From: an uncultured Pelagibacteraceae bacterium
GTDB taxonomy: Bacteria; Pseudomonadota; Alphaproteobacteria; Pelagibacterales; Pelagibacteraceae
Assembly (NCBI GenBank): GCA_902603905.1
Contig: CACKWM010000007.1
Location: 1 to 41,984, forward strand
Direction: 5' to 3'
Length of the DNA stretch: 41,984 nucleotides
The notes beneath the pieces are model-generated. The model was not told the origin of the DNA, ran no database searches, and saw only the letters and a program-made list of their open reading frames with translations. The position numbers and the translations under genes were made by a program. Shown here piece after piece: positions 19,258-28,400 of the stretch (position 1 is the first letter of the stretch; each line of letters begins with the position of its first letter).

Positions 19258-20367
19258 ATGTTGAATATTATTATTCCATTTATTGTTCTTATACTCGTTG
19301 TTGTATTTATTCACGAATATGGTCATTATTATTTTGCTAGAAAATATGGAGTAGGAGTTACAGATTTTTCAATAGGTTTTGGAAAAGAAATTTTTGGCTG
19401 GAATGACAAGTCTGGAACTAGATGGAAAATTTGCTGGATACCATTAGGTGGTTATGTGAAATTTTTTGGTGATAGAAATGTTTTTAGCCAAGCGGATCAT
19501 GAAAAGATACTAAATAAATATAGTAAAAAAGATCAAGAAAAACTTTTTGTTATCAAACCTTTGTACCAAAGAGCCTTAATTGTTGCTGCAGGTCCGTTAG
19601 CCAATTTTTTATTAGCAATGGTTATATTTTTCTTCATATATACATTTATTGGAAAAGACTTTACACCCGCTGTAATCAACGAAGTTCAGAAAGATAGCCC
19701 TGCAATGTCAGCTGGTCTTAAAAATAACGATATAATTGTTTCAATAGATGGCAATAAAGTAAAAAGTATTTTGGATGTTTCTAAATTTATTACTTTATCT
19801 ACGGATGATTTTATTGATTTTAAAATATCTAGATCAAATCAACAGCTTATATTCAGAGTTAAGCCTAATATGGTTGCGAGTGAAGATAATTTAGGCAATA
19901 AAATTAATAAAAGAATGGTTGGAATAAAAATTGGCGCTTACAACAATCAAATAAACCATGTCAAACTAGGACCAGCTAAAGCTTTATATTATTCTATAAA
20001 TGAAGTGTATTTTGTTAGTATTTCATCACTTAAATATATAGGTAGCATGTTAAAAGGATCTGGTGATAGTTCTCAATTAGGAGGACCCATTCGAATAGCT
20101 AAGATAACAGGACAAGTTGCTGAGATAGGAATAATTCCTTTTTTAAGTATTATGGCCTACATTTCAATTAGTCTAGGTTTAATTAATCTGTTTCCAATCC
20201 CATTGCTAGATGGTGGACATTTAATGTTTTATGGATTTGAAAAAATTTTAGGAAAACCTCTAAGTCAAAAAACGCAAGAAGGTTTTTTTCGAATCGGAAT
20301 GTTTTTACTGCTGTCGCTTATGTTTTTTACAACTTTTAATGATCTTAAAGATCTAGGATTATTTTAA
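19258..20367 (+). CDS. rseP: RIP metalloprotease RseP (site-2 protease)
   Basis: A 369-aa membrane zinc protease. The catalytic HEYGH motif is at residues 19-23 in the first membrane helix, and the third ligand lies in NLFPIPLLDGGHL near the C-terminus. A single PDZ domain lies around residues 125-205 (INEVQKDSPAMSAGLKNNDII). It cleaves anti-sigma factors or other membrane proteins after a first cut. I chose the ATG at 19258, which starts directly at the first helix; an in-frame upstream TTG overlaps thiV. The usual neighbour bamA is not present here. Confidence 0.93.
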   Translation: MLNIIIPFIVLILVVVFIHEYGHYYFARKYGVGVTDFSIGFGKEIFGWNDKSGTRWKICWIPLGGYVKFFGDRNVFSQADHEKILNKYSKKDQEKLFVIKPLYQRALIVAAGPLANFLLAMVIFFFIYTFIGKDFTPAVINEVQKDSPAMSAGLKNNDIIVSIDGNKVKSILDVSKFITLSTDDFIDFKISRSNQQLIFRVKPNMVASEDNLGNKINKRMVGIKIGAYNNQINHVKLGPAKALYYSINEVYFVSISSLKYIGSMLKGSGDSSQLGGPIRIAKITGQVAEIGIIPFLSIMAYISISLGLINLFPIPLLDGGHLMFYGFEKILGKPLSQKTQEGFFRIGMFLLLSLMFFTTFNDLKDLGLF

Positions 20368-20526
20368 ATAATTTTTTAGCTTTTTTTAAAAAACCTAATA
20401 AAATCAACACTTTTATATATAAACACCATATATTGTGGATATCTTTTATTTAACTACTAAAAAAAAGCTTGATTTATAAGGGATAATAGCAAATATGTGA
20501 ATAACCTTTAAAACCGGAGCTAAAAA

Positions 20527-20802
20527 ATGAACAAAAAACAACTGATCGCTAAACTTTCTGGTTCTTTGAACCAAAGTAAAGCAGATGCAGAGCGTACTTT
20601 TGATACTATTACCAACACTATTTTGGACGCTTTAAAAGGCGACGATTCAGTCAAAATTGCTGGTTTTGGTACGTATAAAGTTGCAAAGAGAAAGGCTAGA
20701 ATTGGAAGAAACCCAAGAACAGGTGAACAAATTCAAATCGCAGCTTCTCAAAAAGTTAAATTCTTACCTGCAAAAGCACTTAAAGAAGTATTTAATAAGT
20801 AA
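20527..20802 (+). CDS. HU family DNA-binding protein
   Basis: A 91-aa HU-type nucleoid protein, full length. Key parts are MNKKQLIAKLSGSLNQSKAD, VKIAGFGTYKVAKRKARIGR and the flexible arm with RNPRTGEQIQIAA that inserts into the minor groove. It acts as a dimer in chromosome compaction. A 159-nt AT-rich gap upstream probably holds its own promoter, and a GGAG ribosome-binding site lies eight nt before the ATG. A strong terminator follows, so it appears to be an independent, probably highly expressed unit. Confidence 0.95.
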   Translation: MNKKQLIAKLSGSLNQSKADAERTFDTITNTILDALKGDDSVKIAGFGTYKVAKRKARIGRNPRTGEQIQIAASQKVKFLPAKALKEVFNK

Positions 20803-20810
20803 CAAATATT

Positions 20811-20847
20811 AATTAACAGCCTTTTTTTTCAAAGGCTGTTAATTTTT
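20811..20847. terminator. Bidirectional intrinsic terminator between HU gene and 20868 gene
   Basis: A perfect 14-bp stem pairs AATTAACAGCCTTT (20811-20824) with AAAGGCTGTTAATT (20831-20844) around a TTTTTC loop. T-runs follow on the plus side, and the complementary A-run serves the minus side, so it can end transcripts of both the HU gene and the gene converging on it. It is the only clear intrinsic terminator in the window. Confidence 0.85.
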
Positions 20848-20867
20848 ATAGGTTTTCAAAAAAAAAT

Positions 20868-21860
20868 TTAAACCAAGTTTTCGTCCCATATTTTTTTATA
20901 GTCAATAAAAGGTGATAATCCGTAGCTTGAATTAATATTGGTCATATGGACGGATAAACTTTTCAAAGGCGAGATACAAAATTCTTTTTCATAAATTTCA
21001 TTTAAATATTTTTCAAAAGGATCATGTCGATCTAAGCAATTATTATAAAAATTATTCCAATATTTATCTAAGAAGATTTTACTTGTCATAAAGGTACATA
21101 GGGTACGATCGACAGTTCTCCAATGTCTTTTATTTCCAATTAAAATATTTGTTTTTTGGTTGTTCATATACAAATAAGGGTAATCAGCAGGACACAAAAA
21201 TAAATCTTTTTTAAGTTGAGAAGATATTCTCTCGTAAGAAGCAATCATTTCTTCCATCATCGATATAAAATGCAAATAATCATCTTCCACAAAAAAAATT
21301 AAATCTTCACTATGTTTTTTGGCAAGCTCATAGCACTTAAGAAGGCTACATAAATTAGAAAAAGTATCATCAGACTTTTGTTTTTTTATTATATTTTTAT
21401 AATCATTATTGTTAAGAGTAATTAAATTAATTTTAATATTACTTTTATCAATTAATTTATTAATTTTAGAAATATTTTCATTTTTTGAATTATCATCAAC
21501 TATTATAATTTTGTGATCAATATTAGGATATTTTTTTTTTGAAAAAGTAATTGATTTAATTAAAGAATTTAATGAACGTAAAGTATATTCAATTTTAGGA
21601 AATTCAAATAATCTTTTTTTGTTTTGATCCCAAACTTCAATTTCAGTATTTATTCTTAAAATTGTTAAAATAGAATTGATTTTTTTATTTATAGTGACTT
21701 CTCCAAGAGGGAGAACAATTGACTTATCATTAATGATTGAAAGATCATCATTTAATTTTTTGTCTAGAGTGGGGGAAACAAATTCATTTTGATCTATAAT
21801 TTCATAGCCAAATAATTTAGAAATTTTGATAAATATTTTTTTAAAAAAATTTTGTTTCAT
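20868..21860 (-). CDS. Putative glycosyltransferase-like protein
   Basis: A 330-aa protein that looks like a GT-A fold family-2-type transferase, though weakly. Hints are the KIIIVDDNSK segment (117-126), where family-2 enzymes bind the nucleotide, and FVEDDYLH (190-197), which may serve as the metal-binding acidic motif. The C-terminal third has aromatic and His-rich stretches (NKRHWRTVDRT, SVHMTNINSSYG). No membrane helix. It lies 5 nt after the ABA4-like gene on the same strand. Donor and acceptor are unknown; cell-surface polysaccharide modification is a guess. Confidence 0.55.
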   Translation of the reverse strand: MKQNFFKKIFIKISKLFGYEIIDQNEFVSPTLDKKLNDDLSIINDKSIVLPLGEVTINKKINSILTILRINTEIEVWDQNKKRLFEFPKIEYTLRSLNSLIKSITFSKKKYPNIDHKIIIVDDNSKNENISKINKLIDKSNIKINLITLNNNDYKNIIKKQKSDDTFSNLCSLLKCYELAKKHSEDLIFFVEDDYLHFISMMEEMIASYERISSQLKKDLFLCPADYPYLYMNNQKTNILIGNKRHWRTVDRTLCTFMTSKIFLDKYWNNFYNNCLDRHDPFEKYLNEIYEKEFCISPLKSLSVHMTNINSSYGLSPFIDYKKIWDENLV

Positions 21861-21865
21861 AATTT

Positions 21866-22339
21866 TTAGTCGTAGAGAGTAATTCTTTTTGCATAAAAAA
21901 TTCTAAGAATCCAATAAACAAAAATTCCTATAGGTCCAACAAAATATGTTACAACTAGTGGTGTAAACATTAAAATTTTAGAAATTCCAAATTTTGGATA
22001 ATCATTAACTATCCATGCACCACAAAATAAGTTAATTGATAAAAAATGTACCCAAAATAGTATCAAAAATGAATTATTTGAAAATAAATTAGAGACTTCG
22101 TCTAAACCTAAATATAATCTAAAATTAATTGAAAAATCATAGCCATATTGAAAAATTTTATAAATTAAATAACAATAAATTAAACTTAAAATAAATATTG
22201 GAAAAATAGATATAGTAAAAATTTTACAAATCTTAGCTTGTGGAAAAAAAATCAAAATTACCCAAAAAGGCATTACACCTATATTTAACCAGAAATAGAT
22301 CATTTCGATTGTAAAATAAGTATAAATTTGTTCGATCAT
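21866..22339 (-). CDS. ABA4-like (DUF4281) membrane protein
   Basis: A 157-aa protein with four hydrophobic helices. The sequence LFWVHFLSINLFCGAWIVNDYPKFGISK followed by PLVVTYFVGPIGIFVYWILR is the pattern of the ABA4-like family; plant ABA4 is needed for neoxanthin formation, while bacterial members are uncharacterised. The quoted match is in two parts with a few residues between. Transcribed before the glycosyltransferase-like gene, with a 28-nt purely A/T-rich gap to the divergent recX gene. Confidence 0.7.
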   Translation of the reverse strand: MIEQIYTYFTIEMIYFWLNIGVMPFWVILIFFPQAKICKIFTISIFPIFILSLIYCYLIYKIFQYGYDFSINFRLYLGLDEVSNLFSNNSFLILFWVHFLSINLFCGAWIVNDYPKFGISKILMFTPLVVTYFVGPIGIFVYWILRIFYAKRITLYD

Positions 22340-22367
22340 ATTAATATATATTATATTAAAACATTAA

Positions 22368-22931
22368 ATGATTCCTATTAAAAATAAAAAGAAAGCTTTG
22401 GAGTTAACAGTTGAAGAAATGAGAAAATTTTCATTTTCTTATCTTGAAAAATATTCACCATCAAAACAACAATTAAAAACATATTTACTGAAAAAATACC
22501 TCAAAAAAAGCCCATTTAATATTAAAAAACAAGATATTGTAGATTTAATTGATGTTGTCTTATTAGATTTAGAAAAAACTAAATTTATAAGTGATAAATT
22601 TTATTCAGAAAGCAAAGCAAAAAATTTGATTCAAAGAGGAAGTTCAATTAATAAAATCAGAAATTATTTAATTTCAAAAGGAATTAAAGACAAATATATT
22701 AAGGAAACTATTCTTAAAATTAATGAAAATAATGAAGATCAAGATTTTTTTTCTGCAATAAAAATATGTAAAAAAAAAAGAATAGGCCCATCCCGCACAG
22801 AAGAAAATAGAAAGTTATTTTATAAAAAGGACATATCTATTTTAGCAAGAAATGGATTTGATTTTGAAACTTCCAAACGAGTTATGGATTTAGAAAAAGA
22901 TGATTATTTAAAAATTATAAGTTTAATATAA
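22368..22931 (+). CDS. recX: RecX family regulatory protein
   Basis: A 187-aa mostly helical, Lys-rich protein of the RecX family, which binds RecA filaments and restrains recombination. The three-helix repeats are visible: ALELTVEEMRKFSFSYLEKY with PSKQQLKTYLLKKYLKK, then VVLLDLEKTKFISDKFYSESKAKNL and SSINKIRNYLISKGIKDKYI. The usual neighbour recA is not in the window. It ends by overlapping a small minus-strand gene by 9 nt. Confidence 0.8.
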   Translation: MIPIKNKKKALELTVEEMRKFSFSYLEKYSPSKQQLKTYLLKKYLKKSPFNIKKQDIVDLIDVVLLDLEKTKFISDKFYSESKAKNLIQRGSSINKIRNYLISKGIKDKYIKETILKINENNEDQDFFSAIKICKKKRIGPSRTEENRKLFYKKDISILARNGFDFETSKRVMDLEKDDYLKIISLI

Positions 22932-23069
22932 TTTTTTTTTCTTTCTTTTTTCTGCTAAATAATACTTAATTTTGCTTTTAATGTAATTTTTAACAAAAAC
23001 AAAAAGTAATAGGCCAAAAATTGAAACTGAAACAATAATTATTAATATTGTTCTTAGTTGTTCATCCAT
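22923..23069 (-). CDS. Small single-pass membrane protein
   Basis: A 48-aa open frame not covered by larger genes. Its ATG overlaps the stop of the cysQ-like gene by 1 nt (TAATG on the minus strand), a strong sign of translational coupling. It begins MDEQLR, then has one hydrophobic helix (about 7-27), and ends in a lysine-rich tail (AEKRKKKKLY). Topology would place the basic tail in the cytoplasm. Function unknown. It overlaps the convergent recX end by 9 nt. Confidence 0.6.
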   Translation of the reverse strand: MDEQLRTILIIIVSVSIFGLLLFVFVKNYIKSKIKYYLAEKRKKKKLY

Positions 23070-23842
23070 TACAAGACGTATTTCCCTTTCAATATTAAAC
23101 TTGGATTTTTAAAATCTTTTTTTCCGTATAAAACTTCATTGCCATCAAAATCTGTCATTTTACCACCTGCATTTTCAAGTATAGCGTGACCTGCTGCTAT
23201 ATCCCACTCATATGCTCTTGCCTCCGCAACATAAAGATCAAATTCACAAGCTGCTACTACACAAAATTTAAGTGAACTTTTCATTTTTTGATATTTGCTT
23301 ACATTAAATTTTTCATGTAATTTAAGTATATCTGGCTTTAAATCATTTGAATAACTGACAGCGGTAATTAAATTTATATTTTCTTTCTTTTTTTCTGATA
23401 AATTTATTTCTTTATTGTTAACAATTTCAAAAGCGTGAGATGGACCATAAGTATAAAATAATCTTTTTTTAGCAGGCGCATAAATAACACCTATAACAGG
23501 TTTTTTATTTATTATTAATGCTGCGTTTATAGTAAATTCTTCTCTATTATTAATATATTCTGATGTTCCATCAATAGGATCTATTAACCAAAAATTATTT
23601 AGATTTTCATTTTTTTTGTTTAATGATGTTTCTTCAGATATTATTTTTATTTGTGAAGTTAAAGAAGAAATTTTTTTTGTTAATATATTATTTACCTCTA
23701 TATCTCCATTGGTAACAGGCGTATTATCAGGTTTAATTTCTTTTTTTAAACCTTTTGCTCTTAATTCTAAAGCTACGTTACCAGCGTCTTTAAAAGCATC
23801 TAGCAAGGAAAGTGTAATTTCTTTTGTTTGGCTCAATATCAT
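23069..23842 (-). CDS. cysQ: 3'(2'),5'-bisphosphate nucleotidase/inositol monophosphatase family (CysQ-like)
   Basis: A 257-aa Mg-dependent, Li-sensitive phosphatase. Metal-site motifs are visible: E70-E71 in ISEET, LIDPIDGTSEYI (D88 to T93), and EWDIAAGHAILENAGG near residue 213. The DGTSEYI variant points to the CysQ branch, which removes 3'-phosphoadenosine 5'-phosphate formed during sulfate assimilation, rather than to inositol phosphatases. That specificity is inferred. The gene is followed by the coupled 48-aa membrane protein and is divergent from mnmA by 42 nt. Confidence 0.85.
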   Translation of the reverse strand: MILSQTKEITLSLLDAFKDAGNVALELRAKGLKKEIKPDNTPVTNGDIEVNNILTKKISSLTSQIKIISEETSLNKKNENLNNFWLIDPIDGTSEYINNREEFTINAALIINKKPVIGVIYAPAKKRLFYTYGPSHAFEIVNNKEINLSEKKKENINLITAVSYSNDLKPDILKLHEKFNVSKYQKMKSSLKFCVVAACEFDLYVAEARAYEWDIAAGHAILENAGGKMTDFDGNEVLYGKKDFKNPSLILKGKYVL

Positions 23843-23884
23843 TTGATTTACTTATATTAAAAATATGAATAAATATCATAAAAT

Positions 23885-25000
23885 ATGACAAAACATAATT
23901 CTATTGGAATAGATAAAGATCCTAAAAACACTATTTTAGTGGTTGCTATGTCTGGCGGAGTGGATTCCTCTACTGTAGCAGGCATTATGAAGCAAGAAGG
24001 TTACAAAGTGATAGGGGTAACCTTAAAACTATATGATGATACCAAAATAACATCTCAGTCTAGACAGTGTTGTGCGGGACAAGATATTATGGATGCAAAA
24101 CGTGTTGCTGACAAGCTAGGAATAGAACATAAAATTTTATATTACCAAAACAAATTTAAACAAGGAGTTATAGATAATTTTGTAGACAGTTATTTAAAAG
24201 GGGAAACTCCAATTCCTTGTGTTCAATGTAATCAAACAGTAAAATTTAGGGATCTTTTACAAGAAGCAAAAAATCTTAATGCAGATGCTTTAGTTACTGG
24301 ACATTATGTAAAAAGTATCACTAGCAACAATATCACTGAAATGTATAGAGGGATCGATTTAAATAGAGATCAAAGTTATTTTTTGTTTAACACTACAAAA
24401 GAACAGCTTAATTATTTAAGGTTTCCGCTTGGAAATTATAACAAAACAGAAACTAGGGAAATTGCACGAAAATTAGAACTTAATGTTGCAGATAAGCCAG
24501 ATAGCCAAGATATTTGTTTTGTTCCTAATGGTGATTATTCTTCAGTAATTGAAAAACTTAGACCAAACTCATTTTCTAAAGGTAATATTAAAAATATTGA
24601 AGGTAAAGTTATTGGAGTTCATGAAGGTATCATTAATTACACTATTGGACAAAGAAAAGGAATTAAGATTGCAGATAAAGATCCTCTATACGTAATCAAA
24701 ATAAATGCTGATAGTAATGAAATTATTGTAGGTTCAAAGGAAAATTTAGCAACAAGAAAGATTAAGCTAAAAAATGTAAATATTATTACAAACAATAAAA
24801 AAGATTTTGAAAAAGAATTATTTGTAAAAGTTAGGTCTACTGGAAAATTACTAAAAGCTAAAGTTAATTTAAATAGTACAGAAGCAAATGTAGATTTGCT
24901 AGAAGACGAATATGGAATTTCTCCAGGTCAAGCTTGTGTATTTTATTTTAAAAATACTGAAGGTTATAAAGTTCTTGGTGGAGGGTGGATAAAAAATTAA
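23885..25000 (+). CDS. mnmA: tRNA-specific 2-thiouridylase MnmA
   Basis: A 371-aa enzyme adding sulfur to U34 of tRNAs for Lys, Glu and Gln. The PP-loop ATP site MSGGVDSST is at 22-30. The two redox cysteines are C115 (PIPCVQCN) and C211 (DSQDICF). Downstream parts include TIGQRKGI and the C-terminal [11 protein letters not shown] barrel. An in-frame ATG at 23948 would cut the leader down to the PP-loop; the first ATG gives the normal short N-terminal extension. It converges on serA with only 4 nt between stops. Confidence 0.95.
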   Translation: MTKHNSIGIDKDPKNTILVVAMSGGVDSSTVAGIMKQEGYKVIGVTLKLYDDTKITSQSRQCCAGQDIMDAKRVADKLGIEHKILYYQNKFKQGVIDNFVDSYLKGETPIPCVQCNQTVKFRDLLQEAKNLNADALVTGHYVKSITSNNITEMYRGIDLNRDQSYFLFNTTKEQLNYLRFPLGNYNKTETREIARKLELNVADKPDSQDICFVPNGDYSSVIEKLRPNSFSKGNIKNIEGKVIGVHEGIINYTIGQRKGIKIADKDPLYVIKINADSNEIIVGSKENLATRKIKLKNVNIITNNKKDFEKELFVKVRSTGKLLKAKVNLNSTEANVDLLEDEYGISPGQACVFYFKNTEGYKVLGGGWIKN

Positions 25001-25004
25001 AAAA

Positions 25005-25940
25005 TTATACTGTATTTTTTTTTACACCATTTAACAAAAAATCAGATATCTGATTTGCAACCATTTCAGCAACTACTATAGAGGCTTCTGTAGTTGACGC
25101 CGCTATATGAGGAGTTAACACTGCTTTTGGATTATTAAACAAAACATTTTCTTTAGATGGTTCTTTTGAAAAAACGTCCACTGCTGCTCCAGCTATTAAA
25201 TTTTCATTTAGTGCATCATTTAAATCTTTTTCATCAACAATGTTTCCTCTTGCAGCATTAACTATGTAGGTTGTTGGTTTCATATTTTTGTAATGTTCTT
25301 TTCCAATTAAAGGTTTGCCATCTTTAGGTGCTTTACAATGAAAACTTATAATATCGCTCTTACTAATTAATTCATCAAAACTAACATTTTTAACATGTGG
25401 ATAGTCTTTTTTTCTAGATTCTAATGATTTTGAATTAACAAGTATTTCCATATCAAATCCTTTAACTAAATTACTTAACCTAACTCCAACATTTCCAAAA
25501 CCAACTATACCAAGAGTTTTTTTTGAAAGTTCTCTACCTTTAATATTTTTTTTCTCCCACTGACCTTTATGAGTTGTTTCATTTGCAAAAGGAATTCTTC
25601 TTAATATAGACATTATTAGAGCAAAAGCATGCTCAGCAGTGGCATTTGCATTCCCTCCGGGTGTATTCATAACAATCATATTATTTTCTTTTGCAAATGG
25701 TACGTCTATATTATCAACACCAGCACCAGCTCTTCCTATAACTTTTAAGTTTTTTGCAGCTGAGATAATGTTTTTTGTTACTTTTGTTGCTGACCTAACA
25801 ACCATACCATCATATTCTGGAATAATTTTAATAATTTCCTCTTCAGACAAACCTGTTTTTACATCTACTGAAATGCTATTTTTCTCAAATATTTTTTGAG
25901 CAACATTGCTCATTGAGTCTGAAATTAAAACTTTAGGCAT
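25005..25940 (-). CDS. serA: D-3-phosphoglycerate dehydrogenase (short form)
   Basis: A 311-aa D-2-hydroxyacid dehydrogenase. Typical motifs are VIGRAGAGVDNID, the NAD site LGIVGFGNVGVRL, VNAARGNIVDE and PHIAASTTEA with the catalytic His. It lacks the C-terminal regulatory ACT domain of long SerA proteins, so feedback by serine through ACT is not expected. The gene overlaps serC by 8 nt, which supports 3-phosphoglycerate as substrate; a hydroxypyruvate or glyoxylate reductase is the alternative. Confidence 0.87.
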   Translation of the reverse strand: MPKVLISDSMSNVAQKIFEKNSISVDVKTGLSEEEIIKIIPEYDGMVVRSATKVTKNIISAAKNLKVIGRAGAGVDNIDVPFAKENNMIVMNTPGGNANATAEHAFALIMSILRRIPFANETTHKGQWEKKNIKGRELSKKTLGIVGFGNVGVRLSNLVKGFDMEILVNSKSLESRKKDYPHVKNVSFDELISKSDIISFHCKAPKDGKPLIGKEHYKNMKPTTYIVNAARGNIVDEKDLNDALNENLIAGAAVDVFSKEPSKENVLFNNPKAVLTPHIAASTTEASIVVAEMVANQISDFLLNGVKKNTV

Positions 25941-27087
25941 TATTTTTTACAGAGTTATATGCCCAATCTATCCAAGGTAATAGTGATTTCATGTCACTAT
26001 TTTGCACTGTTGAGCCACCCCATATTCTAATGCTAGGAGGTGCTTTTGGGTAACCATTTATATCGTTAGCCACCCCTTCTTTTTCTAGAAGTGAAAATAT
26101 TTTTTTTAACACCCCTCTTTGATCTTCTTCATTGTGTTTTACAAACCATTCATCTTTAATTAATACCGTAATACTTGTTGTAGATCTTGTGTTTTTATCT
26201 TCACACATGAATTTAAAACTATCACTTTTTTCAATCCAGTCTTCAACAATTTTTAAATTTTGATTTGAAATATTTACTAATTCTTTAGTTCCACCTACTG
26301 ACTCGACCCAATTTAAAGCATCTAAACCATCTTCCACACAAATCATTGACGGAGTATTGATTGTACCACCTTCAAAAATACCTTTAATTAATTTTTTTTT
26401 ACTTGCTAATCTAAATAATTTTGGAATTGGCCAAGGTGGGATGTGAGATTCTAATCTTTGAACTGCACGGGGAGATAAAGCTATCATTCCATGGGCTGCT
26501 TCTGCTCCTAAAACTTTTTGCCACGACCATGTAATTACATCAAGTTTGCTATAATCAATATCCATAGCAAAAATACCTGATGTTGCATCGCAGATTGTTA
26601 AACCTTCTCTATTTTCAGGAATCCAGTCACCATTCGGAATTCTAACACCAGCCGTTGTTCCATTCCAAGTAAACACTACATCATTTTTAAAGTTCACTTT
26701 AGATAAATCAGGAAGAATTCCATAATCAGTTACATGACTGTTTACATCTTTTATTTTTAACTGATCAAGTATGTCTATTACCCAATCTTTTCCAAAATTT
26801 TCCCAAGCTAATACATCAACACCTTTACACCCCAAAAGGGACCATAAAGCAGCTTCCAAGGCTCCAGTGTTTGATCCCGTCATTATTCCAACATGATATC
26901 CGTCAGGTAGTTGAAGAATTTTTTTAGATTTAACTATTACTTCATTAAGCTTTTCTTTACAGACCTTATGTCTATGAGATCTTCCTATTGGAGATTTTTT
27001 TAAAACATCAAAACTCCAGCCAGGACGCTTTGAACATGGGCCACTAGAAAAATTAGGGTTTTTTGGTTTGATGTTTGGTTTTTCCAT
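25933..27087 (-). CDS. serC: Phosphoserine aminotransferase (alphaproteobacterial/Methanosarcina type)
   Basis: A 384-aa PLP-dependent class V aminotransferase converting 3-phosphohydroxypyruvate to phosphoserine. The start NFSSGPCSKRPGW, the GIMTGSNTGALEAALWSLLG block, and the PLP lysine K191 in VITWSWQKVLGAEAAHGM are visible. The long form with IPPWPIPKLFRLA is that of the alphaproteobacterial SerC subtype rather than the E. coli type. It overlaps serA by 8 nt. The 89-nt gap before the start has no obvious ribosome-binding site. Confidence 0.93.
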   Translation of the reverse strand: MEKPNIKPKNPNFSSGPCSKRPGWSFDVLKKSPIGRSHRHKVCKEKLNEVIVKSKKILQLPDGYHVGIMTGSNTGALEAALWSLLGCKGVDVLAWENFGKDWVIDILDQLKIKDVNSHVTDYGILPDLSKVNFKNDVVFTWNGTTAGVRIPNGDWIPENREGLTICDATSGIFAMDIDYSKLDVITWSWQKVLGAEAAHGMIALSPRAVQRLESHIPPWPIPKLFRLASKKKLIKGIFEGGTINTPSMICVEDGLDALNWVESVGGTKELVNISNQNLKIVEDWIEKSDSFKFMCEDKNTRSTTSITVLIKDEWFVKHNEEDQRGVLKKIFSLLEKEGVANDINGYPKAPPSIRIWGGSTVQNSDMKSLLPWIDWAYNSVKNNA

Positions 27088-27176
27088 TACTATAAATTTT
27101 TTTCTGGAGAATAATCTTTTTATAAAATTTTATCAGTATTTTTTTTATATATATTATTTAGAACTAAAAAAGATAA

Positions 27177-28379
27177 TTATTCAAAATCATATGCAATCAA
27201 ACCATCTAACGGTTTTGGATCAAACCAAGTTGATTTTGGAGGCATATGTAATTTATTATCTGCAAAACTTATTACATTTTCCATTTGTGTTGCAAACAAA
27301 GCAAAACCAACCTTTGCTTCACCAGAATTTACTTTTGATTCAATTCCTTCTAAACCATGAAAGCCTGCTATAAAATCAATTCTATTGTCATGTCTAGGAT
27401 CCCCGATTCCTAAAGTAGGCTCTAGTAAATAGTAGTGCAATAAATTTATATCTAAATTAATAATGTGAAATAAATTTTGATGAGGTTTTTCTTTAAGTTC
27501 TAAAGAATACCATTGTTTTTCTAAATACATTCCAAATATTTGAGACTTTTTTGGTTTGTATGAAGAATTTTGTTTTTCTACTTTAAATTTTTTTTTAACT
27601 TCTTTAATAAAATCTTTAGCTGAATAACCATATAAATCTTTTATAAGTCTATTATAATCAAGTATTCTTGCTTGGCTTGTAGGAAAAATTGCTATCATAA
27701 AAAAATTATATATTTCTTCTCCAGTATGATTGGGGTTTTGATGTTGTTTAAATTTTGAGAGTTTTAATAATGCATCCATTCTGTGATGACCATCAGCAAT
27801 ATAAATTCTGTTTATAGAATTAAACAAATCACGTATTTGTAAAACTTTTCTTTCATCATTAACAACCCACATTTCATGTTTATTTCTATCCATGCCTTTA
27901 AAAGAATATACTGGAGAATTAACCAATTCTTTTTCCACTAAATCATTAAGCTCTTTATTGTCAGGGTAAACCGCATATATAGGGCCTATTTGTGCATTTA
28001 AATTATCCATTTGTTTCATTCTTTTTTGTGATCTTTCAAAAAAAATTTCTTCATGACCTCGAATATGTAAATTATCATATGCTGATAATTTAGCTGCACC
28101 CATTATTCCTACCTGCGAATGTTCTTTTGTAGAAATTTTATATATATAAAATGAATCTGTATTGTCTTTTTTTAATATTGAATTTTTTTTCATTAATTCA
28201 AACTGTTTTTTTGATTTTGAATAATTTTCTTCAGCAAAAACGTTTAAATAACTCCATTGATTATTTTTTTTATATTCGCTTACAATTTCTTTTGACAAAT
28301 GATCTGTACTTGCAATTGGTACTGAAGATGCATTATTTTCTGTTGGTCTTAAACCTTTGAATGGATTTATGAAGTACAT
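27177..28379 (-). CDS. DUF1015 family protein
   Basis: A 400-aa protein of the DUF1015 family, cytoplasmic, function unproven. Signature parts are NPFKGLRPTE at the start, the YIADGHHRMDALLKL motif and the LGIGDPRHDNRIDFIAG block near the C-terminus. Members often sit next to serine-synthesis genes, as here upstream of serC and serA on the same strand. That repeated neighbourhood suggests a link to serine or phosphohydroxyacid metabolism, but no activity can be stated. Confidence 0.88.
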   Translation of the reverse strand: MYFINPFKGLRPTENNASSVPIASTDHLSKEIVSEYKKNNQWSYLNVFAEENYSKSKKQFELMKKNSILKKDNTDSFYIYKISTKEHSQVGIMGAAKLSAYDNLHIRGHEEIFFERSQKRMKQMDNLNAQIGPIYAVYPDNKELNDLVEKELVNSPVYSFKGMDRNKHEMWVVNDERKVLQIRDLFNSINRIYIADGHHRMDALLKLSKFKQHQNPNHTGEEIYNFFMIAIFPTSQARILDYNRLIKDLYGYSAKDFIKEVKKKFKVEKQNSSYKPKKSQIFGMYLEKQWYSLELKEKPHQNLFHIINLDINLLHYYLLEPTLGIGDPRHDNRIDFIAGFHGLEGIESKVNSGEAKVGFALFATQMENVISFADNKLHMPPKSTWFDPKPLDGLIAYDFE

Positions 28380-28400
28380 ATAAACTTTAAATAAAAAATA

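Noticed and set aside
20368..20526. Possible small RNA before the HU gene
   Set aside because: The 159-nt gap is AT-rich with no stable GC-containing hairpin; best read as leader and promoter.
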